From the NCBI GenBank assembly GCA_937874815.1, contig CALNBW010000309.1, positions 1 to 7,892 of the forward strand: a stretch of 7,892 bases of DNA, read 5' to 3'. Source of the stretch: an uncultured Bacillota bacterium. Lineage in GTDB: Bacteria > Bacillota > UBA994 > UBA5500. Every line of letters starts with the position of its first letter. The first letter of the stretch is position 1. Shown here one piece after another: positions 1-6,467 of this stretch. The notes under the pieces are model-generated. The model worked only from the letters and a program-made list of their open reading frames with translations. It did no database searches and was not told the DNA's origin. The translations under genes were made by a program, and so were the position numbers.

Positions 1-1
1 G

Positions 2-940
2 GAGGTAGTGGGCGATGTTGGCGGTTTCGGCGGGCTGATTACCCTCCCGAATAAGGGTTATAGTCAGCCTGTTTTAGTGGCTGGCACCGATGGGGTGGGC
101 ACAAAACTGATGCTAGCCATTATGGCCGATAAGCATGACACCATTGGCATTGATTGTGTGGCCATGTGTGTCAACGACGTGTTAGTACAGGGAGCTGAAC
201 CTCTCTTTTTCCTAGATTATATTGCTTGCGGGCGCTTGATTCCCGAGAAGATAGCCACTTTGGTGGGCGGCGTTGCCGAGGGTTGCCGCCAGGCTGGTTG
301 CGCCCTGATCGGTGGCGAAACAGCAGAGATGCCCGGCATGTATGGGGTCGATGATTACGACCTGGCCGGGTTTGCTGTCGGCGTGGCAGATCGCAACGCC
401 ATTATTGACGGCTCCAGCATTCAACCCGGCGATGCCCTGATTGGCCTAGCGTCCAGTGGCTTGCACAGCAACGGTTTTTCCTTGGTGCGTAAGCTGATCC
501 TGGAAGTTGCTGGCCATAAACTAACCGACGTAGTACCCCAACTGGGCACTACTCCATTAGGTGAAATACTGCTTACACCTACGCGTATTTATGTGCGCTC
601 CGTACTCGAACTGCTGCAAAACTTCACCATCAAGGGGATGGCCCATATTACGGGCGGTGGCTTAACCGAGAATGTGCCGCGCATGCTGCCTGCCGGCTGT
701 GCTGCCGCCATCGATTTAACCAGCTGGCAAGTGCCCCCGATCTTCCGTTACCTAGAGCAGCTAGGAAACTTAGCGCCAGAGGATAGCCGTCGCACTTTCA
801 ATATGGGCATCGGCATGGCGCTGGTGGTGCCCGCGGCAGAGGCGACGGCCTGCATTGCAGCAGCCAACGCTTTAGGAGAAAGGGCCTGCCTGCTAGGAGA
901 AGTAGTAGCTGGCGATGGGGTGGTCTATCGTGCAGGCTAA
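2..940 (+). CDS. purM: Phosphoribosylformylglycinamidine cyclo-ligase (AIR synthetase), 5'-truncated
   Basis: Cytosolic enzyme of purine synthesis that closes FGAM to AIR using ATP (step 5). The frame is open from base 2 with no start codon, and 312 residues are visible. Compared with the roughly 345-residue E. coli protein, about 36 N-terminal residues are missing. The fragment begins EVVGDVGGFGG, which aligns with the E. coli segment PEVMGGLGGFG, so the in-frame GTG at position 8 is an internal valine and not a start. Recognisable family motifs follow in order: GTDGVGTKL (fragment residues 28-36), DTIGID...CVND...QGAEPLFFLDY, the GGETAEMPGMY loop, GLHSNGFSLVRK, TPTRIYV, HITGGG and RTFNMGIGM. 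No frameshift or lost motif is seen. It is the first gene of the visible pur cluster, and its 3' end overlaps purN. Identification is secure; the truncation is simply the edge of the window. Confidence 0.97.
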   Translation, partial: EVVGDVGGFGGLITLPNKGYSQPVLVAGTDGVGTKLMLAIMADKHDTIGIDCVAMCVNDVLVQGAEPLFFLDYIACGRLIPEKIATLVGGVAEGCRQAGCALIGGETAEMPGMYGVDDYDLAGFAVGVADRNAIIDGSSIQPGDALIGLASSGLHSNGFSLVRKLILEVAGHKLTDVVPQLGTTPLGEILLTPTRIYVRSVLELLQNFTIKGMAHITGGGLTENVPRMLPAGCAAAIDLTSWQVPPIFRYLEQLGNLAPEDSRRTFNMGIGMALVVPAAEATACIAAANALGERACLLGEVVAGDGVVYRAG

Positions 941-1571
941 ACTAGCCGTTCTGGTTTCGGGCAATGGTAGTAATCTGCAGGCGATGATCGATGCCATCGC
1001 CTTTGGTCTGCTGCCAGCGGAGATTGCCATTGTGATCAGCTCGCGCTCTGATGCCTATGCCTTAGAGCGCGCCGCACGGGCCGGCATCCCTACGGCAGTG
1101 GTGCCGCGCAAAGCCTATGCCGATAACGAAGCCTATAGCGAGGCCTTGCTGGAAGTGTTAGCTCCTTATCAGCCTGATCTGCTGCTTTTAGCCGGCTTTA
1201 TGTCGGTTTTGAGCGATCGCTTTGTCAATCACTACGCGGGGCGCATCATGAACACTCATCCGGCGCTCATCCCAGCCTTTTGCGGGCCAGGGTTCTACGG
1301 CGCGCGCGTGCACCAGGCGGTTCTAGATTATGGGGCCAAGGTGAGTGGAGCTAGCATTATTTTTGTAGAAACGGGTGTAGACACCGGCCCCATTATTCTG
1401 CAAGAGGCAGTGCCGGTCTATGATACAGATACGGCGGACTCCTTAGCGGAGCGCGTGTTAGCGGTAGAGCACCGTCTCTACGTGAAGGCCGTTAGATATT
1501 ATCTTGCTGGCCGGCTGCATATCAGGGGACGAAGAGTATATATTACCCCGGGCGAAGGAGGAGAAAAATGA
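915..1571 (+). CDS. purN: Phosphoribosylglycinamide formyltransferase (GART)
   Basis: Transfers the formyl group of 10-formyl-tetrahydrofolate to GAR, giving FGAR (step 3 of IMP synthesis). The protein has 218 residues from the ATG at 915. It shows the N-terminal nucleotide-binding stretch VLVSGNGSNLQAMIDA, the LLLAGFMSVLS segment, the catalytic Asn113 and His115 in MNTHPALIP, and the catalytic Asp156 in GVDTGPIILQ. The FCGPGFYGARVHQAVLDYG stretch is typical of clostridial PurN and differs from the PGLHTH type of E. coli. Start choice is uncertain. The ATG at 915 overlaps purM by 26 nt and has AGGAGA about 14 nt upstream. An in-frame GTG at 930 would give a start (MQAKLAVLVSGNG) closer to the usual PurN N-terminus and a shorter overlap, with a weak GGGGTGG upstream. 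The TGA stop overlaps the purH ATG (ATGA), which suggests translational coupling. Confidence 0.96.
   Translation: MGWSIVQAKLAVLVSGNGSNLQAMIDAIAFGLLPAEIAIVISSRSDAYALERAARAGIPTAVVPRKAYADNEAYSEALLEVLAPYQPDLLLLAGFMSVLSDRFVNHYAGRIMNTHPALIPAFCGPGFYGARVHQAVLDYGAKVSGASIIFVETGVDTGPIILQEAVPVYDTDTADSLAERVLAVEHRLYVKAVRYYLAGRLHIRGRRVYITPGEGGEK
1555..1561 (+). promoter_or_regulatory. Strong Shine-Dalgarno site for purH inside the end of purN
   Basis: AAGGAGG lies within the last codons of purN. It is 6, 9 and 12 nt upstream of three successive in-frame ATG codons (1568, 1571, 1574). Spacing favours the first or second ATG, so the N-terminus of PurH could be MMMKRALL or MMKRALL. Confidence 0.8.
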
Positions 1572-3115
1572 TGATGAAAAGGGCACTACTGAGTGTCTCA
1601 GATAAGACGGGCCTAGTGGAGTTCGCCCAGGCCCTAGTGGAACTGGGGGTTGAACTTATTTCCACGGGCGGTACCCACCGTTTGTTAACGGAGCATGGCA
1701 TTCCCGCGCTGGCGGTCGATGCTGTGACCGAGTTTCCGGAGATGCTAGATGGTCGGGTTAAAACACTACATCCTCATATCCACGGTGGCATCTTAGCGCG
1801 GCGTGACCTTAAGGAGCACATGGAGGTATTGGCCGCCCACCAGATCGAACCCATAGATATGGTTGTCTGCAACCTTTATCCTTTTGCTGCTACCATCGCC
1901 CGCCCTGATGTCACCCTGGCGGAAGCAATAGAGAACATCGATATTGGGGGGCCGAGCATGGTGCGTTCGGCCGCGAAGAATCATGCGGCAGTAGCGGTAG
2001 TGACCGAGCCAGAGCGCTACGGTGAGATCATCGAGTCTCTGCGCCAGTTTGGCGAAGTTCCCCTTAAACTGCGTCAGGAGCTAGCGCTAGCTGCTTTTCG
2101 CCATACAGCCCATTATGACGCCATGATTGCCTCTTATCTGGGGCAGCAGTATGCACCAGAGGAGCCGTTGCCAGAAACATTAACCCTAACGTTCCAGCGC
2201 CAGCAATCGTTGCGCTACGGCGAGAATCCCCATCAGTCAGCCGCTTTTTATAGCGAGCCAGTGGCTGCAGGGCCATCGCTAGCCAAGGCCCAGCAGCTGC
2301 AGGGCAAGGAGCTCTCTTTCTGTAACATTAACGATGCCGATGCCGCGCTTAGCTTAGTGCAAGAGTTTGCTCAACCAGCTGCCGTGGCTGTGAAGCATGC
2401 CAACCCCTGTGGTGTAGCCTGTGCTAGCGACATTCTGACGGCCTATCAGCTGGCCCATGATGCAGACCCGGTTTCCATTTTTGGTGGCATTGTGGCCCTC
2501 AACCGCCCAGTAGAGGCCGACCTCGCTCGCAAATTGTCCGAGATATTCCTTGATATCATTATTGCTCCCGAGTTTACAGCGGAAGCACAGGCGCTTTTGG
2601 GCAAGAAGAAAAATCTACGTCTGTTGGCCGTGGGCCCGTTCGGTTCTGCCAAGCCAACGGGGCTCGATTATCGGCGGGTGGCTGGTGGCCTTTTGGTGCA
2701 GACTCCCGACACTATCCTGCCGACGGAGGAACCGTGGCAGACAGTAACCGAGGCGGCAGTGAGCGCCGAGCAGCTAGCTGATCTGCGTTTTGCCTGGCAA
2801 GTAGTCAAATACGCCAAATCTAACGCCATAGTTGTGGCTAAACAGGGAGTAACTCTCGGTATCGGCATGGGCCAAGTCAATCGTATTGATGCCGCCAAGC
2901 ACGCTTTAGCCCACGCCGGCGAAGCCGTGCGGGGTGCGGTGTTAGCGTCCGATGGTCTCTTCCCCTTCCCTGATGTAGTGGAAGCTGCTGCTGCCGCCGG
3001 TATCGCCGCCATTGTGCAGCCCGGTGGTTCAGTGCGTGACGCAGAGAGCATCGCTGCTGCTAACCAGCATGGTATTGGCATGATTTTCACTGGCTATCGG
3101 CATTTCCGCCACTAG
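1568..3115 (+). CDS. purH: Bifunctional AICAR transformylase / IMP cyclohydrolase
   Basis: Catalyses the last two steps of IMP synthesis: formylation of AICAR with 10-formyl-THF, then cyclisation of FAICAR to IMP. The 515 residues match the usual family length of about 510-530. The N-terminal MGS-like IMP cyclohydrolase domain covers roughly residues 1-190, with ISTGGT (31-36), DGRVKTLHPHIHGGIL (61-76) and the GGPSMVRSAAKNH stretch (127-139). The C-terminal AICAR transformylase domain starts with SLRYGENPHQ (214-223) and carries the catalytic Lys-His pair in VKHANPCGVA (275-284). Further on are SIFGGIVALN, FAWQVVKYAKSNAIV and the canonical ending TGYRHFRH. Everything expected is present. The gene overlaps purN by 4 nt (ATGA) and ends 14 nt before purD. 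Three tandem ATG codons leave the exact start open by one or two residues. Confidence 0.98.
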   Translation: MMMKRALLSVSDKTGLVEFAQALVELGVELISTGGTHRLLTEHGIPALAVDAVTEFPEMLDGRVKTLHPHIHGGILARRDLKEHMEVLAAHQIEPIDMVVCNLYPFAATIARPDVTLAEAIENIDIGGPSMVRSAAKNHAAVAVVTEPERYGEIIESLRQFGEVPLKLRQELALAAFRHTAHYDAMIASYLGQQYAPEEPLPETLTLTFQRQQSLRYGENPHQSAAFYSEPVAAGPSLAKAQQLQGKELSFCNINDADAALSLVQEFAQPAAVAVKHANPCGVACASDILTAYQLAHDADPVSIFGGIVALNRPVEADLARKLSEIFLDIIIAPEFTAEAQALLGKKKNLRLLAVGPFGSAKPTGLDYRRVAGGLLVQTPDTILPTEEPWQTVTEAAVSAEQLADLRFAWQVVKYAKSNAIVVAKQGVTLGIGMGQVNRIDAAKHALAHAGEAVRGAVLASDGLFPFPDVVEAAAAAGIAAIVQPGGSVRDAESIAAANQHGIGMIFTGYRHFRH

Positions 3116-3129
3116 GAGGGAAAGCAACA

Positions 3130-4428
3130 ATGCGCGTTTTACTAGTTGGCAGTGGTGGCCGAGAGCATGCCCTGGCTTGGAGCATCAGCCAAAGCCCTTT
3201 ACTAACAAAGTTCTACGCTGCACCCGGCAACCCGGGCATCGCTCAGCTAGCCACTTGTTTAGCAATTGCTGCTGATGATGTGGCTGGCCTAGTGCAGGCC
3301 GCTACCGATTATGCCATCGATTTGGTAGTGATCGGGCCGGAAGCGCCGCTGGCGCTGGGCTTAGCCGACCGTCTGGCGGCTGTGGGCATTGCCGCTTTTG
3401 GCCCTAACCAAGCGGCGGCGCAACTGGAGAGCAGCAAAGCCTGGTCGAAGCAGTTCATGGCCAAGTATGCTATTCCTACAGCGGCTTATCGTGTTTTCCA
3501 CGATTTTCAGGAGGCTTGGGATTATGCCCAGACTCGTGCTTTCCCGCTAGTAATCAAGGCCTCCGGTTTGGCCGCCGGCAAAGGGGCCGTAATCGTCCAG
3601 AGCCCGGCGGAGGCAGAAGCTACTTTGCGGGCGATGCTAGTGGAGCATCACTTTGGCTCCGCCGGCACAGAGGTAGTTATTGAAGACTTTCTGACCGGCC
3701 CAGAAGTCACCTTATTGGCACTGGTAGACGGAGAAGACTACCTGATATTGCCGGCGGCACAAGACCATAAGCAGGTCTATGATGGCGACCGCGGCCCTAA
3801 TACAGGGGGCATGGGTGTTTATTCGCCCGTACCTGCTTTTACCCCAGAGCTAGAGCAAATAGTGGTGCAGCAGATTCTGCAGCCCACGTTGCGGGGCTTA
3901 ATTAACGAAGGTATTCATTACAGTGGGGTGCTCTATCTGGGGCTCATTCTGACCGAGCAAGGCCCGCGAGTGATTGAATATAACGCCCGTTTTGGCGATC
4001 CCGAAACCCAAGTGGTGCTGCCGCGATTAGAAAACGACGTTTTAGAACTATTAGCCGCCTGCGCCTTCAACCAAGCAGGGACAGTCTCTGTTCGGGTCAG
4101 TAAACTGGCTGAACAGCGGCTCATGGTCAAGCCGCAAGCCTGTGCTAGCGTGATCATGGCCGCGCCTGGCTACCCAGGCGATTACCCCAAAGGATTGCCA
4201 ATAGACGGCTTGGCAGCGGCGGAAGCGGCTGGATGCCTCGTGTTTCAAGCTGGCACTAAGCAGGAAAATGGACAACTAGTTTCTAACGGGGGTCGTATCT
4301 TGGCCGTTTCGGCCTTAGGCGATAATTTGCAGCAGGCGCTCGAACGGGCCTATGCTGGAGTCGCCCAAGTGCAAATCCCTGGTGCCCACTATCGCTGCGA
4401 TATCGGGCATAAGGCACTAGGAAGGTAG
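3130..4428 (+). CDS. purD: Phosphoribosylamine-glycine ligase (GAR synthetase)
   Basis: ATP-dependent ligation of glycine to phosphoribosylamine, giving GAR (step 2 of IMP synthesis). The 432 residues match the E. coli enzyme (about 429). The N-terminal domain begins with the diagnostic MRVLLVGSGGREHALAW (1-17) and continues with VIGPEAPLALGLADRL and GPNQAAAQLESSKAWSK (91-107). The ATP-grasp fold carries VIKASGLAAGKG (141-152), QDHKQVYDGDRGPNTGG (211-227) and the metal-binding EYNARFGDPETQ (283-294). The ribosome binding site AGGAGGG (3114-3120) directly follows the purH stop and sits 9 nt before the ATG. As in many Firmicutes, purD is the last purine gene of the cluster, but here dapF follows after only 7 nt. 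Confidence 0.98.
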   Translation: MRVLLVGSGGREHALAWSISQSPLLTKFYAAPGNPGIAQLATCLAIAADDVAGLVQAATDYAIDLVVIGPEAPLALGLADRLAAVGIAAFGPNQAAAQLESSKAWSKQFMAKYAIPTAAYRVFHDFQEAWDYAQTRAFPLVIKASGLAAGKGAVIVQSPAEAEATLRAMLVEHHFGSAGTEVVIEDFLTGPEVTLLALVDGEDYLILPAAQDHKQVYDGDRGPNTGGMGVYSPVPAFTPELEQIVVQQILQPTLRGLINEGIHYSGVLYLGLILTEQGPRVIEYNARFGDPETQVVLPRLENDVLELLAACAFNQAGTVSVRVSKLAEQRLMVKPQACASVIMAAPGYPGDYPKGLPIDGLAAAEAAGCLVFQAGTKQENGQLVSNGGRILAVSALGDNLQQALERAYAGVAQVQIPGAHYRCDIGHKALGR

Positions 4429-4435
4429 CAAGGCT

Positions 4436-5275
4436 ATGCGGTTCACTAAAATGCACGGATTAGGCAATGATTTCGTTGTGGTAGAGGCTTGGCAGGGGGT
4501 GCCGGCTACCGATCTTTCCCTATTAGCCCGGCAAATTTGTCAGCGCCACCTGGGGGTAGGAGCTGATGGATTAGTTTTCTTATTGCCCTCGCAAGTTGCC
4601 GATTTCCGTATGCACATATATAATGCTGATGGCTCCGTAGCCGAGATGTGTGGCAACGCCCTGCGCTGTGTAAGTAAATACGTATATGAACATGGACACT
4701 GCCGTCGCCCAGACCTTACGGTAGAGACTCTGGATGGCATAAAGCAAGTCCACCTGGAGTTTGAGGGTTCACAGGTGAGCCGTGTTAAGGTAGACATGGG
4801 TTGCCCCGTGCTTGAGCCGGCACGCATTCCGATGCTGACACTCCCTAACCCTGCTGTGGCTGTGCCGCTGGAAGTGCAAGGCCAGCGCTATGCTGTGACA
4901 GGCGTTACCGTAGGAGTGCCCCATGCCGTCGTTTTTGTGCCGGACGTAAACGCGGTGGACATAGCCCAGATAGGTTCTAGCTTAGAAACCCATGAGATTT
5001 TTCCTCGGGGTACAAATGTGGATTTTGTGCAGGTGCTTAACTCGCGCCGAGTGCTGGCGCGGGTGTGGGAGCGGGGCGCAGGCCTGACCCTGGCCTGTGG
5101 TACAGGGGCCTGTGCCGTGGTGGTTGCTGGTGTGCTCAATGGGTTAACGGAAGAGCAGGTTAATGTGGAGCTGCCTGGCGGCACACTGCAAATCCATTGG
5201 CCAGACAGGCAGCGTATTTATATGACTGGGCCGGCCACCGAAGTGTTTACGGGTAATTGGCCGCTGGTTCTGTAA
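4436..5275 (+). CDS. dapF: Diaminopimelate epimerase
   Basis: Cofactor-independent epimerase that converts LL-diaminopimelate to the meso form for peptidoglycan and lysine synthesis. The 279 residues are close to the family norm of about 275. It opens with MRFTKMHGLGNDFVVV. The two catalytic cysteines are Cys72 in MCGNALRC and Cys221 in LACGTGACA. The ERG motif at 212-214, which supplies the acid-base Glu and a substrate-binding Arg, is present, as is His163 in VPHAVVFV. One departure is the GVPH motif (160-163), where most DapF proteins have GNPH with a substrate-contacting Asn; here it is Val161. The gene starts 7 nt after the purD stop, with AGGAAGG (4419-4425) as ribosome binding site, so co-transcription with the purine genes is likely. 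A terminator follows. Confidence 0.96.
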   Translation: MRFTKMHGLGNDFVVVEAWQGVPATDLSLLARQICQRHLGVGADGLVFLLPSQVADFRMHIYNADGSVAEMCGNALRCVSKYVYEHGHCRRPDLTVETLDGIKQVHLEFEGSQVSRVKVDMGCPVLEPARIPMLTLPNPAVAVPLEVQGQRYAVTGVTVGVPHAVVFVPDVNAVDIAQIGSSLETHEIFPRGTNVDFVQVLNSRRVLARVWERGAGLTLACGTGACAVVVAGVLNGLTEEQVNVELPGGTLQIHWPDRQRIYMTGPATEVFTGNWPLVL

Positions 5276-5290
5276 AAGGGTGTAATAACG

Positions 5291-5330
5291 AGCAGGGTCG
5301 CCCCTGAACCGGGTTGACCCTGCTTTGTTT
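5291..5330 (+). terminator. Intrinsic terminator after dapF
   Basis: A perfect 9-bp inverted repeat, AGCAGGGTC (5291-5299) and GACCCTGCT (5316-5324), encloses a 16-nt loop in which CCC/GGG may also pair. It is followed by TTTGTTT (5324-5330). It lies 15 nt after the dapF stop and ends the purM-N-H-D-dapF transcript. The yedF-type gene ends just beyond it on the other strand. Read in that direction the hairpin is followed only by CGTTATTA, so two-way termination is possible but weaker. Confidence 0.9.
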
Positions 5331-5334
5331 ATAT

Positions 5335-5925
5335 CTAAATCGTAATAGTATGGTCGGCCTCTGTGAGGCATTCCACAATGCTAAACATGTTGGTTACTTC
5401 GCCAATAGCCAACTTATCCTGCAGCTGATAAAAATCGAGGCAGGTGCCGCAGCTCAAGATCTGTACACCCTTCTCTTCGAGATCGTGTAGCTTTGCTAAA
5501 ACAGCTGAGCCCTGGCACGTGAGCTTAACAGCCGAATTGACAAAGAAGATCTCCCGGGGTAGGAGCGAGCTTTCATTGAGAGCATAAAAAAAGCTCTTCA
5601 TTAATACTTGGCCTAATGGCTGCTCACCTTCACCGAATAAGTCGCTTTTTACTAGCAGGGTAGTATGTCTTGCGCTCGGTGCTGAACCTGGTAACGTAGC
5701 CGCTACAGCGCCTTCGCCTTTTTTTATCTCAATGCGAAAGATCCCGTTTTCTTCGCTCACTAGGGTAGTTAGCCCCATGCTATTGGCCAGTCGTAGTACA
5801 TTTTCCTTGGCAATTTCGTTATCTACAATAGAAATAAGTGTACCTGTGTCCATATTATCTAGGGCCTTTTTGGTGCGAATAACCGGCTCCGGGCAGGCCA
5901 GGCCGCGGTTATCAACAGTTTGCAT
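5335..5925 (-). CDS. yedF: YedF-type sulfurtransferase-like selenium metabolism protein (TusA + DsrE domains)
   Basis: A 196-residue cytosolic protein of two parts. The N-terminal TusA/SirA-like domain (about 1-70) has RGLACPEPVIRTKKAL with the family cysteine at Cys11. The C-terminal DsrE-like domain (about 88-190) has TTLLVKSDLFGEGEQPLGQVLMKSF spread over 88-112, Cys137 in KLTCQGS and the SCGTCLDFY motif with Cys159 and Cys162. It ends in GEVTNMFSIVECL. This architecture fits the family annotated as selenium metabolism protein YedF, often found in selenium-using bacteria; the exact biochemical role of the family is not settled. The chosen start is the ATG at 5925, because GGAGGG (5933-5938) lies 7 nt before it. 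A longer reading from a TTG at 5940 would place the start upstream of that ribosome binding site. No selD, selA or selenoprotein gene is visible nearby. Its transcription converges with dapF and diverges from the response regulator gene. Confidence 0.9.
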   Translation of the reverse strand: MQTVDNRGLACPEPVIRTKKALDNMDTGTLISIVDNEIAKENVLRLANSMGLTTLVSEENGIFRIEIKKGEGAVAATLPGSAPSARHTTLLVKSDLFGEGEQPLGQVLMKSFFYALNESSLLPREIFFVNSAVKLTCQGSAVLAKLHDLEEKGVQILSCGTCLDFYQLQDKLAIGEVTNMFSIVECLTEADHTITI

Positions 5926-5932
5926 TTCGTTT

Positions 5933-5938
5933 CCCTCC
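5933..5938 (-). promoter_or_regulatory. Ribosome binding site that decides the yedF start
   Basis: GGAGGG on the minus strand, 7 nt before the ATG at 5925. It overlaps the alternative reading from the TTG at 5940, which makes the TTG unlikely as the true start. Confidence 0.8.
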
Positions 5939-5960
5939 AAGTTCGCTGGTTTATGCGTCT

Positions 5961-5980
5961 TGTTTATAATAAGTATAACT
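5961..5980. promoter_or_regulatory. AT-rich divergent promoter candidate between yedF and the response regulator gene
   Basis: On the plus strand TATAAT (5965-5970) is a perfect -10 hexamer, but the -35 position 17 nt upstream (TTCGCT, 5942-5947) is poor. On the minus strand TATACT (5973-5978) and TATAAA lie in the same stretch, again without a good -35. The position, about 40-50 nt from the yedF start and about 110 nt from the response regulator start, suits a divergent promoter. The weak -35 elements could mean activator dependence or another sigma factor. Confidence 0.35.
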
Positions 5981-6032
5981 CTGCGTCCAGGAATATGATA
6001 GCCCCAAGTCAGGCAGGGCTTAGCCTACTCAA

Positions 6033-6039
6033 TGTCGAA
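6033..6039 (+). promoter_or_regulatory. Candidate Spo0A-binding 0A box
   Basis: TGTCGAA is an exact match to the 0A-box core recognised by phosphorylated Spo0A in Bacillus and Clostridium. It lies 39 nt before the start of a Spo0F-like gene. It is a single short heptamer and lies downstream of the only good -10 seen, so it may act as a roadblock, serve an unseen promoter, or be chance. Confidence 0.4.
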
Positions 6040-6078
6040 ACGAATGGAGTGAGTAATGGTAAGGGATGGTGGGAAGGC

Positions 6079-6444
6079 ATGGCGCAGGGCAAGCTAATTA
6101 TAGTGGTTGACGACCAAAGGGGTATCCGGTTGTTGCTGGAAGAAGTCCTCGTCCATTATGGCTACAGGGTTGTTACTGCCAGTGATGGGGAAGAGGCCCT
6201 TGCTTTAGTGGCTCAGGTGCAGCCTGATTTGGTTCTTCTCGATATGAACATGCCAGGCTTATCTGGCCCGGAAACGCTCCGGGCACTACGCGAGCGGTGG
6301 CCTGTTCTGCCTGTAATCATGGTTACAGCTGACGAAGATGATGCCCACTGGGCCACAGTGCAGAAGCTGGGCGTGCAGGGTAGAATAAGTAAGCCTTTTG
6401 ATCTGGATGACCTAGCTAGAATCGTAGCAGGGTGCCATGCCTAA
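6079..6444 (+). CDS. Spo0F-like single-domain response regulator
   Basis: A 121-residue receiver domain with no output domain, so it probably relays phosphate or acts by protein contact in the cytosol. The acidic pair is Asp11-Asp12 in VVDDQRGIRLLL, the phosphoacceptor is Asp55 in LVLLDMNMPG, the switch threonine is Thr83 in MVTAD, and the conserved lysine is Lys105 in SKPFDLDD. These sit exactly one residue beyond the Spo0F positions (10/11, 54, 82, 104). VDDQxGIRxLLxEV and KPFDxDD also resemble Spo0F more than CheY. The start is the ATG at 6079, giving MAQGKLIIVVDD. The frame stays open upstream to about 5920, but that extension overlaps yedF and has no receiver homology; a GTG at 6049 is a weaker alternative. 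The ribosome binding site is unclear: GGTGGG ends 5 nt before the ATG. folT follows by 23 nt. No kinase is in the window. Confidence 0.9.
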   Translation: MAQGKLIIVVDDQRGIRLLLEEVLVHYGYRVVTASDGEEALALVAQVQPDLVLLDMNMPGLSGPETLRALRERWPVLPVIMVTADEDDAHWATVQKLGVQGRISKPFDLDDLARIVAGCHA

Positions 6445-6467
6445 AAATTGATATATAGAGGTGTAAT

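Noticed and set aside
2668..3090. 140-residue open frame antisense to purH
   Set aside because: It is a shadow of the GC-rich purH coding frame, has no ribosome binding site, and its composition (Ala/Ser/Thr/Arg-rich) is typical of antisense frames.
5732..5998. 88-residue plus-strand open frame over the start of yedF
   Set aside because: It lies opposite the conserved TusA domain, lacks a ribosome binding site and resembles no family.
5987..6016. Sigma-H-like promoter starting with AGGAATA at 5989
   Set aside because: The -35-like part fits, but no GAAT-type -10 occurs 11-12 nt downstream.
6000..6026. Short inverted repeats (AGCCC/GGGCT and AGGC/GCCT) upstream of the response regulator
   Set aside because: The stems are only 4-5 bp, are mutually exclusive and are not followed by a T-tract, so neither a terminator nor an attenuator is supported.
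5920..6078. N-terminal extension of the response regulator in the open frame
   Set aside because: The upstream 53 codons overlap yedF and the divergent promoter region and have no receiver homology. The ATG at 6079 gives the normal receiver length.
6445..6467. Possible tetrahydrofolate riboswitch before folT
   Set aside because: Only 23 nt separate folT from the upstream gene, far too short. The region before the response regulator (5941-6078) also shows no THF riboswitch core that I can recognise.
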